The position numbers were made by a program, and so were the translations under genes. A DNA stretch of 42,727 nt from NCBI RefSeq assembly GCF_000003815.2, contig NC_049981.1, positions 27,503,757 through 27,546,483 of the forward strand, in the 5' to 3' direction. Of the stretch, positions 11,409 through 23,441 are shown in pieces; positions within the stretch are counted from its first letter, which is position 1, and each line of letters starts with the position of its first letter. The DNA comes from Branchiostoma floridae (taxonomy: Eukaryota > Chordata > Leptocardii > Amphioxiformes > Branchiostomatidae). The notes below the pieces were generated by a model that saw only the letters and a list, made by a program, of their open reading frames with translations, made no database searches and was not told where the DNA came from.

Positions 11409-11468
11409 CTGAACGAGCCACCCACTCAGGCGAACGTAAGTCAGCGGAAAGGGCACGTTAGTCGACAT
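11409..11468 (-). CDS. Second candidate alternative first exon, in frame with RASGEF1
   Basis: On the minus strand, ATG at 11466-11468 opens MSTNVPFPLTYVRLSGWLVQ, exactly 20 codons, ending at donor CAG|GTGAGA. An in-frame TAA lies upstream (GTG TAA ACA), so this ATG is the first in its frame. Joined to 8766 the frame continues LSMPQT. The surrounding 90 bp are richer in CpG than the rest of the window, as at a promoter. The initiation context (GTCATGT) is weak, so the exon may only be leader. Confidence 0.4.
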
Positions 11469-11580
11469 GACCGACAGAGACCCAGGTGTTTACACATGCA
11501 CACTGCGGCGGATGGGGGGCAGACAATGTGGTTTAAGGAAACTGCCTCATTTGTTAGAAGATAAATTATATTCTTTCAAC
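11430..11580 (-). promoter_or_regulatory. Possible promoter region of the RASGEF1-like gene
   Basis: CpG-containing words cluster here (around 11431-11516) in an otherwise CpG-poor neighbourhood, upstream of the candidate first exons on the minus strand. An A+T-rich word (ATATAATTTA on the minus strand, about 11560-11570) lies upstream of the CpG cluster. No further element could be defined. Confidence 0.25.
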
Positions 11581-13102
11581 AGTCTAAAATATTTTGTACC
11601 CACTCTTCATAGACCTTGTTTTGTTGATGAAGACAAGACATAACATACAAAATAAATTAGGCATCTATTCCTGAATAATCATCCAGTTGCTTGTTGTACT
11701 TCACATAACTTAAAAGACCTTCAAAACTTACTGTCTTAAAAAAAGGGCATTTTCTTCTTTCTTTAAGGATCATAAAGCCTTGCTGATGCATCTCTCAAGT
11801 CCAGAAATGTAATGATGATCCACCTGAAATTTTACTCATGCAAGTAAACCAATCCTAATACAAACTTCAGTAAGTAATATAAGAGAACAACATTGTTATG
11901 ACTACTCTCAGTTACACAGTTAATGGGTTTGTATGGATGTGACTGGGAGTCTGTTCAATGAAATACTTTGTTTGAATAAGCCACAAGTGGAAACATCCAT
12001 GTGTAAATAATGATATCACAACAACAAAAGAACTGAGAAAACAGGTAACAATATGAAACCCACACTTCCCACTTCGACCGAAACAAAAAGTTTGAAGAAT
12101 AACGTGACAGTTTCTTGTTATTTTCCCTTTTCTGCCACGATATACTAACATCTCCTATTGTGGGTACAAACAACTTGAGATTGCTCCCATGAAGTTTCAA
12201 GTATGAGGTGAGACAAGGGAGCTACGGCTGAATGGAGGTTGGGAGGTTGGAGCTCATGTTACCTGTAGTTTAGACAGGTGAGATCAGTTGCTTAGGTGCT
12301 TGGTATTTCTGAAGGACAACTTTAGAAGTAGGGCAATGGAAAGGTCACACTGACCTGTATGAATAAGATTTGGTCTAGTCGCAATGGCTGTTTTTCAAGA
12401 AAGATATTAAACAGAATGAAGAATAAAAACACAATCTAATACCCTATCAGAGAAGCTTATCATTGATGACCTTTAAATCATTGTTCCTTTCTTTCCTCTT
12501 GGTACGTCTAATGCAAATGAATTGTCAAACTTGTTTGTCACCTTTGATCTAGCCAGAAGCCTGAGTTAATAAAAGAATTCAAAATCAAATTTTCCAGAAT
12601 TCTTCCTAGCATACAACAAACATTCAGTATTAATTTATTAACTTACAGATAGCTCCTTAGTTTGTATTCGTATTTCGAGTGTCCCATTTTTCTGGCCAAT
12701 CACCTCAAGTACCCTGACAGTTGTTTGTTGTTGTTTTCATGACAGACTCAGAAAATGAATGTCTTGGGAACAAGTTGATTAAAGTCCCAAATTACATATT
12801 CCATCAAGTAAACCTCTAAAATGTCAGTACAGAAGCCTTCCTCCAACACTTCTCTTCCTGGCAGACAAAAGGTAAGTCTGACAGGTACATATTTAGTGGT
12901 AACAACCTATAATTCACTTTACCATAAATGTGTTCAATTTTCCCAGCCTGAGGGATATATCTTCACACCGTCCAGTCAGAGAAAATGTCACCCTGACATG
13001 TATGTTATTAAAGCCTGGTAATAACAGGTTTTAACTCCAGCAGGAAAAAAGCACAATTCACACGCACGACCACAATTTCTTGAAAGGTCGACTGTTAACT
13101 AA
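11581..13102. other. Intergenic or upstream region, nothing recognised
   Basis: A+T-rich sequence without supported genes or repeats. Confidence 0.6.
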
Positions 13103-13427
13103 GGCCACACCAATTTAATTTCTTGGTTCACGGATTCGCTCGCTCCTATTTTTTGGAAAAAAAAATAAAAATAAAAATTACCACTCAGCAAATTTTCACC
13201 ATTAATGAAGCCATTCACCAACTTTCTGGTGTAGCAAATTGGCCTTTATATTATAAGCTCCTTAAAGTGTGGGTACAGGTGCTGTTACTGTACAATAATA
13301 GTGTTTTTGTACTTTTTTCAAGCTGAAAACTTTTTTTCTTTATGTTTTGGATTAGTTGTTACCTTTACCCCAACAATTTTACAATTCTTATTTTTATTTT
13401 TATTTTGCCCTCTCGCTCCATATTTTT

Positions 13428-13455
13428 ATCTTGCCGGGCTTGCGCCCGGCAAGAT
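13428..13455. repeat. Perfect G+C-rich hairpin inside the TIR element
   Basis: ATCTTGCCGGGC, a TTGC loop, then its exact complement GCCCGGCAAGAT. Half of the stem recurs near the other end of the element (about 14639-14648), suggesting a functional or relic terminal structure. Confidence 0.8.
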
Positions 13456-14017
13456 AATGTGGCGGATATTTTCCATGGTTCAATGGTTCAATCAATGGTT
13501 CAATGTTAACCCAGCCCTTCCAAAGGCCCTTCAAAAGGCCCTTTTCTCTTTGCCCAATTTTATGGCTTAGTTAGACAAGGGTTACATTGCAGTCCAGTAT
13601 CAAAACTGTATTTTAGACGTATGTGGTCCAGCGTAAATAAATCTACGCTTTAACCCATGTTTATCATAAAGATATATCAAAAATTGCATCAGAAGGAATT
13701 TATTTTGTAATAAAGAATAATGCATACTCTTTGTGGGTCAAAATTGTGGGTCAAAAAGTTTTACAATACCGGTTTATTGTGCCAATAATTCATCTGACAT
13801 AGATTATGTTAATGAGGTAAATTTCCAATATCTCCCTACACTGGGGGATTATTTTAGAGGGTAAAACTTATTGATTAGTTTAGAGGGTAAAACTTCACTG
13901 GAATGGATTCATCATTCTTTAATTGTAAAAATAAAACAACGTTTATTTTTGCATTTTGCGACTTGCAGTCTATGCCATACATTTCTATACCTTTTAAAAC
14001 GAGGTTCTTCAGAACAT

Positions 14018-14094
14018 GTAATGGTTAGCTCAGTGGTAAAGTTTATGCATTGTAATCCAATGCTCCGGGTTCGATTCCCGGAACGGGAATTTTT
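14018..14094 (+). pseudogene. tRNA-like sequence (tRNA-derived SINE head or tRNA pseudogene)
   Basis: A box TTAGCTCAGTGGTAAAG (14025-14041) and B box GGTTCGATTCC (14068-14078) are intact. The anticodon arm is GCATT-GTAATCC-AATGC with nominal anticodon AAT (Ile), and the T arm CCGGG/CCCGG pairs. The acceptor stem does not pair (GTAATGG against AACGGGA), so it is not a functional tRNA. A T run follows at 14090-14094. Pol III promoter boxes remain, so it could still be transcribed. Confidence 0.6.
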
Positions 14095-14717
14095 CAACTT
14101 TCTTTTTTTTTAATTTTTTTTTTACACCATTAAAGTACTAGTAAACAATACTTTTGTCTTTTGACCAGAACATTTGGGAATTTCTGTTGTAGTTCTGCAT
14201 TTTTCCGCTGTTGGGATATTTGAATGAACGAACAGACATGTACATGTAGGGTATATGTCGTTCTAACTTTCATTAAAATGCCCATACAACATCTATATCA
14301 CATAATTGCACGAGAAGAAACTGATTTTCTCGAAAATAATTGCATCCTGTATGACAAAAAATTTCACTAAACATGTTCATTCTTATATTCCTGGACAAAC
14401 CTCATTTGCATATTGGTGAATCTCTCCATGCGACCATATCAGATTTAGTTACTCTATTTCTATTTACATGACATTCTAATAACTAGAAAAACGTTCACAC
14501 ATGCAAACCTTAGCAAAATGTCAGCTTTTTTAAAGCACTTGTTCTGGTTGTTTCTGATTATTTTGATGTGATCCTCATGTTTACTGATGAACACTGGTGA
14601 AGCGCCGAGGTACCTTTTCCTGACGAAATCCCTACTACCCGGCAAGATACAGCTTTTTTTAAAGCACTTGTTTATGAAAAAATCCGTGAACCAAGAAATG
14701 AAATTGGTGTGGCCTAA

Positions 14718-16621
14718 TATAGGAAGGTTGAGAGATGGCATTCAGTTACTAGTGTGTTTTTTTCAAGAAGTTTCAACTCCTTCGTCTGTTTTGCATGGTC
14801 AAACATATCGCAGCATACACAAAAAGTGACTTTAAAGCCTAGTTACCCTAGACACATATCTAAGTGTGACAGACTTGAGCGAATGTGAATATGTACATAT
14901 TCACCAGGAGACATACTCAAAGGTAAACTGTGATTAAATTTCTCAAATTGACAGATATGAGCAATATAACTGTAATGATAAATCCCATTATGGATGCTTA
15001 CCCTCATTTACCAGATACAAATCTCATCCTAAACCTCCAAAATTACATTGCCAGTAGACAGCAATATATGATTAGAAATAAATGTCCCAACAGTATTCTT
15101 GATTATCTATCCGTAATGTCATTCATTGTCCTTGAGACTCCAATGTTTTCTGTATTCATTCTGAAATGATAAAGTGTTGTCAAAATTTGTGACATGTTAT
15201 CTCATACATAGCAGACTAAGTCATTATGTGGCAACCTTTAATATATACAATCATTACTGCAATTTACATACAGATGATTTCAAAACTCTTTTCTGGGCTT
15301 ATCTTAGGATTGCAATGTAATTTAAGTCTTATGCATACATAAATAAATCTATATACTGTAGCAGTCTTATTGATCAGAGTTAAACCCCACTGTCTAGCCA
15401 TTGCTATTAACTGATGATGCAAACATCTAATTGGAAATATGCAATGAATACAAAAGATCCAAAGTCGAAAAGATTCCATTCCAAAATTGACTTTTGCATG
15501 ATTTTATGCTCATTACTACATGTACTGTCTTCAATGAAGGTACTGATAGATGCTTGGTAAGTACAAAGTTTCAAACTCTCTAAGAAGTAACTTGAGTTGA
15601 AATTTTTCTACTTCCTCATTAAACGTTTGGCGATTTCTGGTTTGCCTTGATCATCTATCTATTATAGTGAATCTTGGTTGAGCAGCATTGTTCAAAGCAT
15701 CAAATGAAATGCTCTAGCTCTAAAAGAATGGATCTGACCGACTTTCAGACAATTACTAGCAACAGGATTGCCAGCCTCCGTCTGTTCTCATTCTCATGTC
15801 ATCAATAAACCCATATCACCCTCATCTAACATTCTCTTTGAAAGCAGAGAATCTCGTTTACCCATTGATCGAGAACTGCTCTAACTCAGTGCAATACCCA
15901 TTGGCATTTTTATAGTCGTCTTGCTACATGAAAAAACAACAGTACGTGTAGTCGAAAAAACAGTGCACCGCATTCAACCAACCTGTTTTTTTTTTCTGTT
16001 TTTTTCACTTAATCATGATTGAAGTGCATGGCCAAAGAGAAAGTCCTTCTACATTTACCAGACATGAGTGCAATGTAGTATAAGCGTGTCAGTTTATTTC
16101 AAAACTTTGCACGATTTGCGTCCCCTTGTCATCACAAATGGACTGGTCCACCATCCTTATCTTTCTAACCCAGACCTTCCTTTTCATCCTCGTAACTATA
16201 ACTTATCCTATATTTTACGGCCCAGTCAAGTCCTTAAGAAAGGAAGGTTCCTAAAATGACTGTTCATGTGCAAACTGTATCTGCCTGAAATCTTAAGTTT
16301 CCATCTTAATGTGAATTACAGCGGATGTTTTACTGGCTCTACCTTTTCTTATGACATTAAGCATGGCAGAAAGAACACTGGGATTGCAACCTAATTAATA
16401 TTACACACTCAGTATCTGTAACCAAATTGAAACAGCATGCCATAGCTAAAGCGATTTTGCAAACATAATGCCTGAAGTATGGCAAAGGAATAAGATTAAT
16501 GGTCATGAACATCAAACTAAGGACTGAAGGATTTGAAATATTTCCGCATCTTGGAAGGAACTACAAAGAAGAACATTCCTGCCAAAGGGCATAACGAGTA
16601 AAAAGATGTGAAATGACTTGA
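14718..16621. other. Intergenic region, nothing recognised
   Basis: No exon, element or repeat could be supported. Confidence 0.6.
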
Positions 16622-16788
16622 TCAGAGGCGTTGACCACAAAGAACATGCATGTCTCCTGGAGGTCTGGTAATGTTCCTTCCACAGATCAAGGTCACGGCT
16701 CCCTGCTTCAGATTGACCTTTAGCGTAACTTTCCGGCCACCATGGGCCATCTGCAGAACCTTATCGCTGCAGACCAGGGCTCTACATT
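16622..16788 (-). CDS. Candidate terminal exon of unknown protein
   Basis: Acceptor ACTGACTTACAG, then two bases of a split codon and 54 residues: CRALVCSDKVLQMAHGGRKV, TLKVNLKQGAVTLICGRNIT, RPPGDMHVLCGQRL, then TGA. The sequence has beta-strand alternation and evenly placed charged residues, unlike the other chance frames nearby. The required phase (one base from the previous exon) does not fit the 26389 or 18801 exons, so it belongs to an exon combination I did not find, or to another gene. No poly(A) hexamer within 400 bp. Confidence 0.35.
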
Positions 16789-18499
16789 CTGTAAGTCAGT
16801 CAGATTTATAGCAGCTACATTACAGAATAAAGTACCAGAGAGTAAGCATCATACTAGGGAGTTCTTCCATGCATGGAAAATAATCATGATTACAAGATAT
16901 TTGTAACATCAACTCTCTCAATTCTACCAGCTGCCATAATGCCACTATATTATGAGAAAAAATATAATAAGGATTTAAAGTTATTTAAAGAGATGTACCA
17001 ATGTAACATCAGTAATCCTGAGGTACATACACTTCAGATATTTATGTATTAAAGAAGGTTGTATACCAACATTTTTCTGATGCAACAGTATTATGGCACC
17101 CAGTGGAATTATGAGAGTTGATGTTACAGTGATCCATAGAATTGCCATCAACCATTTACATGTTTCATGTATCTGCAACTGTAATTGTCAGTATGGGGTT
17201 ATTCAAGGGTTAATGTCATTCCATTTCAATGTCACCCCATGTACAAAGCAAAAGTTAAAATACATTTTGTAATGATAAAAATTCAGTTTTGAAATCATGA
17301 GAGTTTCGAATTCTCAGATGAAATTCCAACCACATGCTTATTCTTCCTCTCCACTATTAAGCTTTGTATATTACTAACTTAAAGGATAAATGTATGTTGC
17401 ATGACTTTTAGGAATTTCATTTTCTTCCCTAAGGCCTATTTTTTGGAAAGGCTGGAAGTTACTGTAAGTGATTTAGTCCTGGAATCGCCTTACATTTTAA
17501 GTAAGATCAATTACGATATGACTGTTGTAGGATCAATACTGAGATCAATGCTGAGATATCGACCTGAAAGGGGGGGATGGGGGGGGGGGGACATGCTTCC
17601 ACCAAAGCTGCTTCCATCTTGCCCTGCCATTTGATACACTACCCTACAATGGGATCTGCTGTGCTGCAGGAAACAAATGGGTCAGCATCATGGTAGAAGT
17701 GCAGAAGTCACGGCCAAACAACCTTTCGGGCAGGATATCAAGATATTGCTAAGCACAAAACCTGCAAGGAAATTGAATTTCAAAGCAAGTGCTATGCATC
17801 ATCCTGGGTTTGTGGGAACAGAGTGCTGTGACTTCTACCAAATAGTGCCGTGGGGATTTTTAAATCGATAACGTACAAATTATTCTGTGGCAATAGTACA
17901 TATTTATTGATAAAACCATCCATGAAATGTTTTGGGGACTTTGGCAATAGCAATGAGGCATAAATCTGTAAAGTTGGTGCTCATCTGTTGGTTATGAGTG
18001 TGCAATTTCAGAAGTAATGCCAGGAAAAGAGTTGTAAATAAAACAGAAACAAAATGCATTTCAGAGTATACAGAAGTTTGTGCCATATGAATTTTGCATG
18101 GTCTCCTTACTCTTTTATCTCATAGCAGTGTTGTAGGACAGATTATATTTTGTATGCATTGAATTAAAAATGTTACAATTATCAGTGTGGTAAAAATCAA
18201 AGTGTATATATGAATAATAAACGAGGAATCAGGAAGTCTACATGGGATACCTATGCCCTCAGTTTTTTGGTTGTTGTTAACTTCAACAAATTGAATATTG
18301 ACACTATTTTCCTTTCAGTTTCATAGATGAAATTTTACTGTTTCAGGAAATTATCTGCATGGAGGTGAACACAGAAACAAAAGTCTTAATCATCATGCAA
18401 AGAATTCACTGCCACTACATGTATTTGATGGACATGTTGCTTTTCTCAATGCAGAAATAATTTGAAACCAAGATTGAAATATTTTCTGAAATTGGCACG
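16789..18499. other. Intronic or intergenic region
   Basis: Contains the G-run at 17570-17590 and no other supported feature. Confidence 0.6.
17570..17590 (+). repeat. G-run
   Basis: Nineteen G in 21 bases, interrupted only by AT. It could form a G-quadruplex. No gene context. Confidence 0.85.
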
Positions 18500-18556
18500 C
18501 ACTACCTGCATACCCTCACCGTTTGACGCAGAGCTGTCGCACATGTAGCACTTTGA
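18500..18556 (-). pseudogene. Degenerate copy of the terminal exon
   Basis: Shares CTAC.TG, CGACAGCTC and GGGT.TGC.GGTAGT in the same order with the exon at 18786-18863, including sequence past that exon's stop codon. Small indels shift the frame, so the peptide is not preserved. A local duplication seems likely. Confidence 0.4.
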
Positions 18557-18653
18557 AAAATGACAAACTAGCACGGAATCATGCTACAACTGATATTGCT
18601 TCAAAACAGTTGGGATTATAAAAATCAAAACATGCCAAGTCAGTCAATATTGT

Positions 18654-18659
18654 TTTATT
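18654..18659 (-). terminator. Polyadenylation signal AATAAA
   Basis: The exact hexamer on the minus strand, about 145 bp after the TAG of the candidate terminal exon. Such hexamers also occur by chance in A+T-rich DNA, so its support comes from its position. Confidence 0.4.
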
Positions 18660-18800
18660 ATGACTAGGTTTCATTGTCACATTTGGACCCATTTTGTGGG
18701 AGTTTTCTTTTAACATGTTTCTCCTTGAGGCACCCCATCACTTGAAGGACAAATGGTTAAAAAACAAGTTCAAGGAATGACAAACTACCCGCAGACCCTC

Positions 18801-18863
18801 CTACTTATCTCGGAGCTGTCGCAGGTAGCGTGTGAAGGGATGATGGACAAGCTCAAGTTCCAC
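18801..18863 (-). CDS. Candidate terminal coding exon with stop codon
   Basis: After a good acceptor (GTATTTATGTCACAG) the frame reads VELELVHHPFTRYLRQLRDK and then TAG. Phase 0 fits the preceding candidate exon. An AATAAA signal on the minus strand (18654-18659) lies about 145 bp past the stop, consistent with a 3' end. A degenerate copy of this exon lies about 290 bp further downstream. Confidence 0.5.
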   Translation of the reverse strand: MELELVHHPFTRYLRQLRDK

Positions 18864-19887
18864 CTGTGACATAAATACAAAGGATGGGAGATTGGAGACC
18901 CATTAGGTGCTAGGGGGATTAAAAATTAATGACACAGCCTTAAGCAGATGGCTATAGAGTGCTGGGCCATTTCAAGTTTGTTTCCTATGCTTCATTCTTT
19001 CATGCGTTTGGAAATTCCAGTGAAGATATCTGCTTTTTCAGACTAAAGAAATACCTAAAATGAACTGTGATCAGAGCTATGGTAGCCTTCTAGGAATTTG
19101 TAATCTAAGGCTGTTGGGACTAGCCAACCCTATATAGAGATACAAACAAACATATCTGAAACTAGACAGGTAACATTTGCAAGCAAATACAGAATGTTTA
19201 ATTACCTTCACATGGTCTAGCCTAACATTTCGACTTGGAAGTTGGGGAGAGAGCCATGGAAAAAATTGGTTTCCTTCAACGATATTTATTCAAATGTTTA
19301 AAAAAGCTTTGAACTCCATTAGTCTTGTCACTTCTGCCGGCGCGGCGGCTTGTTCGATAGCTGCGGCGGTCGTTGACCTCATTTCGAACAAGGTTCCAGA
19401 GGTGTTCTAAAGTTCGATTTTGTGTTAAAATTGCTAGTTTTTTCACCCATTTTTGCCCCATAAAATCATTATTTTGAGTCTATATGGGTCCGAATGACCA
19501 AAGTGCAGTGCCTTATGTACAGACCTACCAGTTGACTGTAGCTTTCAAGTTAATCCAAGCTCTACTTTCGGAGATATTCATGTTTTGAGGTGCGCGGAGA
19601 AAAAGAATCTCGGAGCAAAAACAATATGTGTACCTTCTGTGAAGGTAAACATAATAAATAAGACCCAACAGTGCACCCCTTCCCTTTAGTGGAATTCCCC
19701 TCCTGTAGTGGAATTTTCACAGGTGTCTGCATGAAGGATGAGTGTCACAGTGAAAAGTTTCTTCCCAGCTGTGCATTTGACATCATTCCCAGGGGATGGG
19801 AGCATGGATGACAACTGCCAGTCTTTGAAGGGTAAACACTGTCATGTTGTTTTCAAAAAGTCTACTGATAACCAATAGGAACAAAGC

Positions 19888-20816
19888 CACCTGTCATTAC
19901 CAAGGGAAAGTTTGAAAGATCCCTGTGCAGGGCTGGGATGGAACTGAACCATGAAATTACCTGACAACTGCAATGTTTGGATAGAGGACCACATTATTAG
20001 CTAGGCCTCAGACAGTTGGGTCTTCAAAAGGATCTGATATATATAAAAAAGAAGGGTCTGTCAGAACTTAAAGATTCAATTTCATACAGATCTAATTTTT
20101 GGTTGCTTAGGTAGATGAGTAATAAAGGACTGATATTTCAATCTTCTCAAAATCTCTCTATATTGAAGCAGGGCAGTAGAAAGCAAAATATTTTCATCAG
20201 CACAATCATACATGTACAAACCAATGATAAAATTTCAAATACCACAATATGAAAAGTGATTTTTACACAATACCAAGATTATAAAGAACAGAAGCTTTAA
20301 CTTAAGTTTAAGATAGTTTTTCACTTCATAATTGAACAAATGGACAAATGGCACCTGTCATTACCAAGGGAAAGTTTGAAAGATCCCTGTGCAGGGCTGG
20401 GATGGAACTGAACCATGAAATTACCTGACAACTGCAATGTTTGGATAGAGGACCACATTATTAGCTAGGCCTCAGACAGTTGGGTCTTCAAAAGGATCTG
20501 ATATATATAAAAAAGAAGGGTCTGTCAGAACTTAAAGATTCAATTTCATACAGATCTAATTTTTGGTTGCTTAGGTAGATGAGTAATAAAGGACTGATAT
20601 TTCAATCTTCTCAAAATCTCTCTATATTGAAGCAGGGCAGTAGAAAGCAAAATATTTTCATCAGCACAATCATACATGTACAAACCAATGATAAAATTTC
20701 AAATACCACAATATGAAAAGTGATTTTTACACAATACCAAGATTATAAAGAACAGAAGCTTTAACTTAAGTTTAAGATAGTTTTTCACTTCATAATTTGA
20801 ACAAATGGACAAATGG
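19888..20816. repeat. Tandem duplication of a 464-bp unit, nearly identical
   Basis: Unit 1 is 19888-20351 and unit 2 is 20352-20816. I see a single inserted T as the only clear difference. The units contain no gene. Either a very recent duplication or a haplotype mis-join in the assembly. Confidence 0.95.
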
Positions 20817-23441
20817 ATTTTAAAAGTTTCCACTTAGGAAATATTCGACATTCAAGCTGCTGCAAGAACCACAATATGACAAGATGTATGGCTCAATCTA
20901 CCAGAGCATTAGGAATACGACTTTGGTCTTTCTGGCAGATATTGAGTCAGTCCGTTAGGGACTTGGGCATTAACTCCTAAGTCCAATATCTGAAAGCCCA
21001 GATGTAATTTCAGATGGCTAACCTGTCTAGCCTAACCTAACTGCCAATACAAGAAGACCACCTGTGAGAAATGTATCAAGCGTCTTGCAAAGGGTAAATC
21101 ATAAATATGGCAGACTTTCAGTTACTGTATTTCTTTCTCTTCAAGAAAATGGGCACCTCTATTGCTTTGAATGAAGGGGGTTGGTAAGTATTGCAGACAA
21201 GTTTATTGTAACTTAGGTTGTACATCATTATGTACAAATGTGTAGCAATACTATACTAATAGAGCTGCTCTTTTGATCATCAGCAAACCCAGTCAGAACA
21301 ATCTGCATAGACAGTTACATGCCGCAGATTCAAGGAACATTTTTTAAGAATATCCAATTGCTGCTTCTGTACTTGTGATCGTAATTCTGTTGGAATAGCC
21401 AATACATTTGGCAAGAAATTCAACTCATTTTCTTCTCTACAAGTCATGAATCCCGGTCATGAGTTTATTCATTCTGACTATATACAGTTAGCAGAGGGAT
21501 GATAAACTTCATGTATACTGAACACGTATCACACAAGCACATAGCTACAAATCACCACACAAATTCAATTTCCACCCAAATAGTAAAAGAGGAAATGCCA
21601 AACTTGTCACAGAATATGCCCAGCTCAAGGCCACTAAGACAAATGGCAATGCAAGTGAGACCTTAATTCAATTTTTCCTCCACATCCGTGCAGGTATTTT
21701 AAGTGGTGCATGCACAGCAATAATCTGACATCCCAGAGGTTTACTGATATCATTTTCAGCATAGGGGGCAGAAATGTACACAGTTTATCTTCCGGAATGT
21801 TGGCAACATTGCCATAGAGGCCAAGTCACCTGCAAGCTCTGCAATATGGAAATGGGCAAAACAAGTTTCTTTCATTGGTAGATTTGTTTTTTCTTTTATT
21901 TATTACCAGGTTGCATTTCATTCCTTAAAATCCCTTTCATGTTCAAATGTGCAAAGCAGACTTTTCCCTTTTCCTGCCCTCAGATGATTTATTCTGACTT
22001 TTACTGATGAAATGTTCCTTTGAAGTATTTTCATTCCAACGTTTTGGCACCTAGCACATTAATTTTTTATGCTGTTTTGTTCCAAAGTGTCAAAGTGTTA
22101 ATCAATTACAGTTTATAGTGATTGTTCATCCCTCTTCCTCGCACATTTCCACTTTGTCATTACGTACATATACTGAGCATTTGATATCAAAAATGATATG
22201 TTATAATTTCATACTCATAGCAAGCCGGGTTCCTTTCTGTTTCATATCACAAATATTCCCTCTGCATAGCAGAAAGTCACATTCAGCACATATTTTCCAA
22301 CACGGTCTGCGAGGGTGATGTTTTTTTTGTGTGTTTTTTTTCAACACAGAACATCATTGATAGTACATGACGGATAAAAGGTAGATTGCTAAATTGTATT
22401 TGAAAAGTATGATAAGGCTTTCGTTTACTTGTAATTACCCACTTTTAACAATGTTGCAGCATTGGGTATGGGGACTAATTGTAGAAAACACAATTACTAC
22501 CACCTCAAGATACATCATTTTGTCTGAACTGTTTTCACTAGTGATACTTTATCCATGTCAAAACATGACTTTCAACAGACATTTTAGTTTTTTTTTTATA
22601 AGTAGGAACCTCTATGACAGACTACAACCTTAAGCTGCTTCTTTAGCAAGGATGACATATATTCAACAGAAAACTACTTTTTGAGTTTAAATTTACTTTA
22701 GATCCACAATTAGTCTCTTTCAATTGTCATCATCCACAATTGTTACAGAAAGAGAAAGCAAGGTAAAAATGTTCTGTTCTATGAATTTGCCATTAAACAG
22801 CATTTTTCTTTACTTCAAATACAAATGATAACTTGAGGAGAGAAATTGATTGTGCCAGTCCTTTCAGCATGAATAATGCAGATACCATATTTTACACTCG
22901 ATTTGCCACGGGAGCACACCAGCCCTCAGAGACGTTATAACTAGAATACTGATGTTTCGCCCGGGGAAATTTGATTGTGGTAACATCACAACTGGCCCAG
23001 CAAATAAATAGTACCATGGAAGCAGAACTACTGCGGTTTTACGAACGTTTTTCTTGGCAGGAGACCAGCACTTTGGGATTGTAATGCATTTTACGAAGGT
23101 AATGCTATCATTACAGTGTGCTCTGTGGTTGTGAAAGGGTCCCAGGTGTTGTTAATATTGCATAGAAACTCCAGGTGGTATCATTGTCCTCTCCACATGC
23201 CATCCCTAACCCAGGTGTGCACAATACTCAAAATTATATCAAACGGCCAATAAGAGCACACCTGCAGTATGAAGATGACCTTGGAGGTAACCCCAACCAG
23301 AGGCAATCTTGTTTTGAGTGACAGATGCCAGGTGGCCTATTGTGGGTTTGGAACCATGTAGTAGTGGTCAGTCACAAAGATTTGCTTCTGCTCTTTGTGG
23401 TGGGTATACAACTAGGGTTCAGTAACACCAATTACTGTAGG

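Larger units (their letters stand above)
13103..14714. mobile_element. 1.6-kb non-autonomous DNA transposon with 34-bp TIRs (PIF/Harbinger-like)
   Basis: Left end 13103-13136 and right end 14681-14714 are inverted copies with one mismatch, starting GGCCACACCAATTT and containing CTTGGTTCACGGATT. Both ends are flanked by TAA (13100-13102 and 14715-14717), the TWA duplication typical of PIF/Harbinger transposons. No transposase or Myb-like frame is present. Inside are a perfect 12-bp hairpin, a tRNA-like sequence and short internal duplications. Confidence 0.8.

Noticed and set aside
13855-13898. Short direct repeat TTAGAGGGTAAAACTT, two copies 28 bp apart
   Set aside because: Real but small; most simply a slippage duplication inside the transposon.
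14018-14094. Functional tRNA-Ile(AAT)
   Set aside because: The acceptor stem does not pair and the D arm is imperfect, so a tRNA-derived repeat or pseudogene is the better call.
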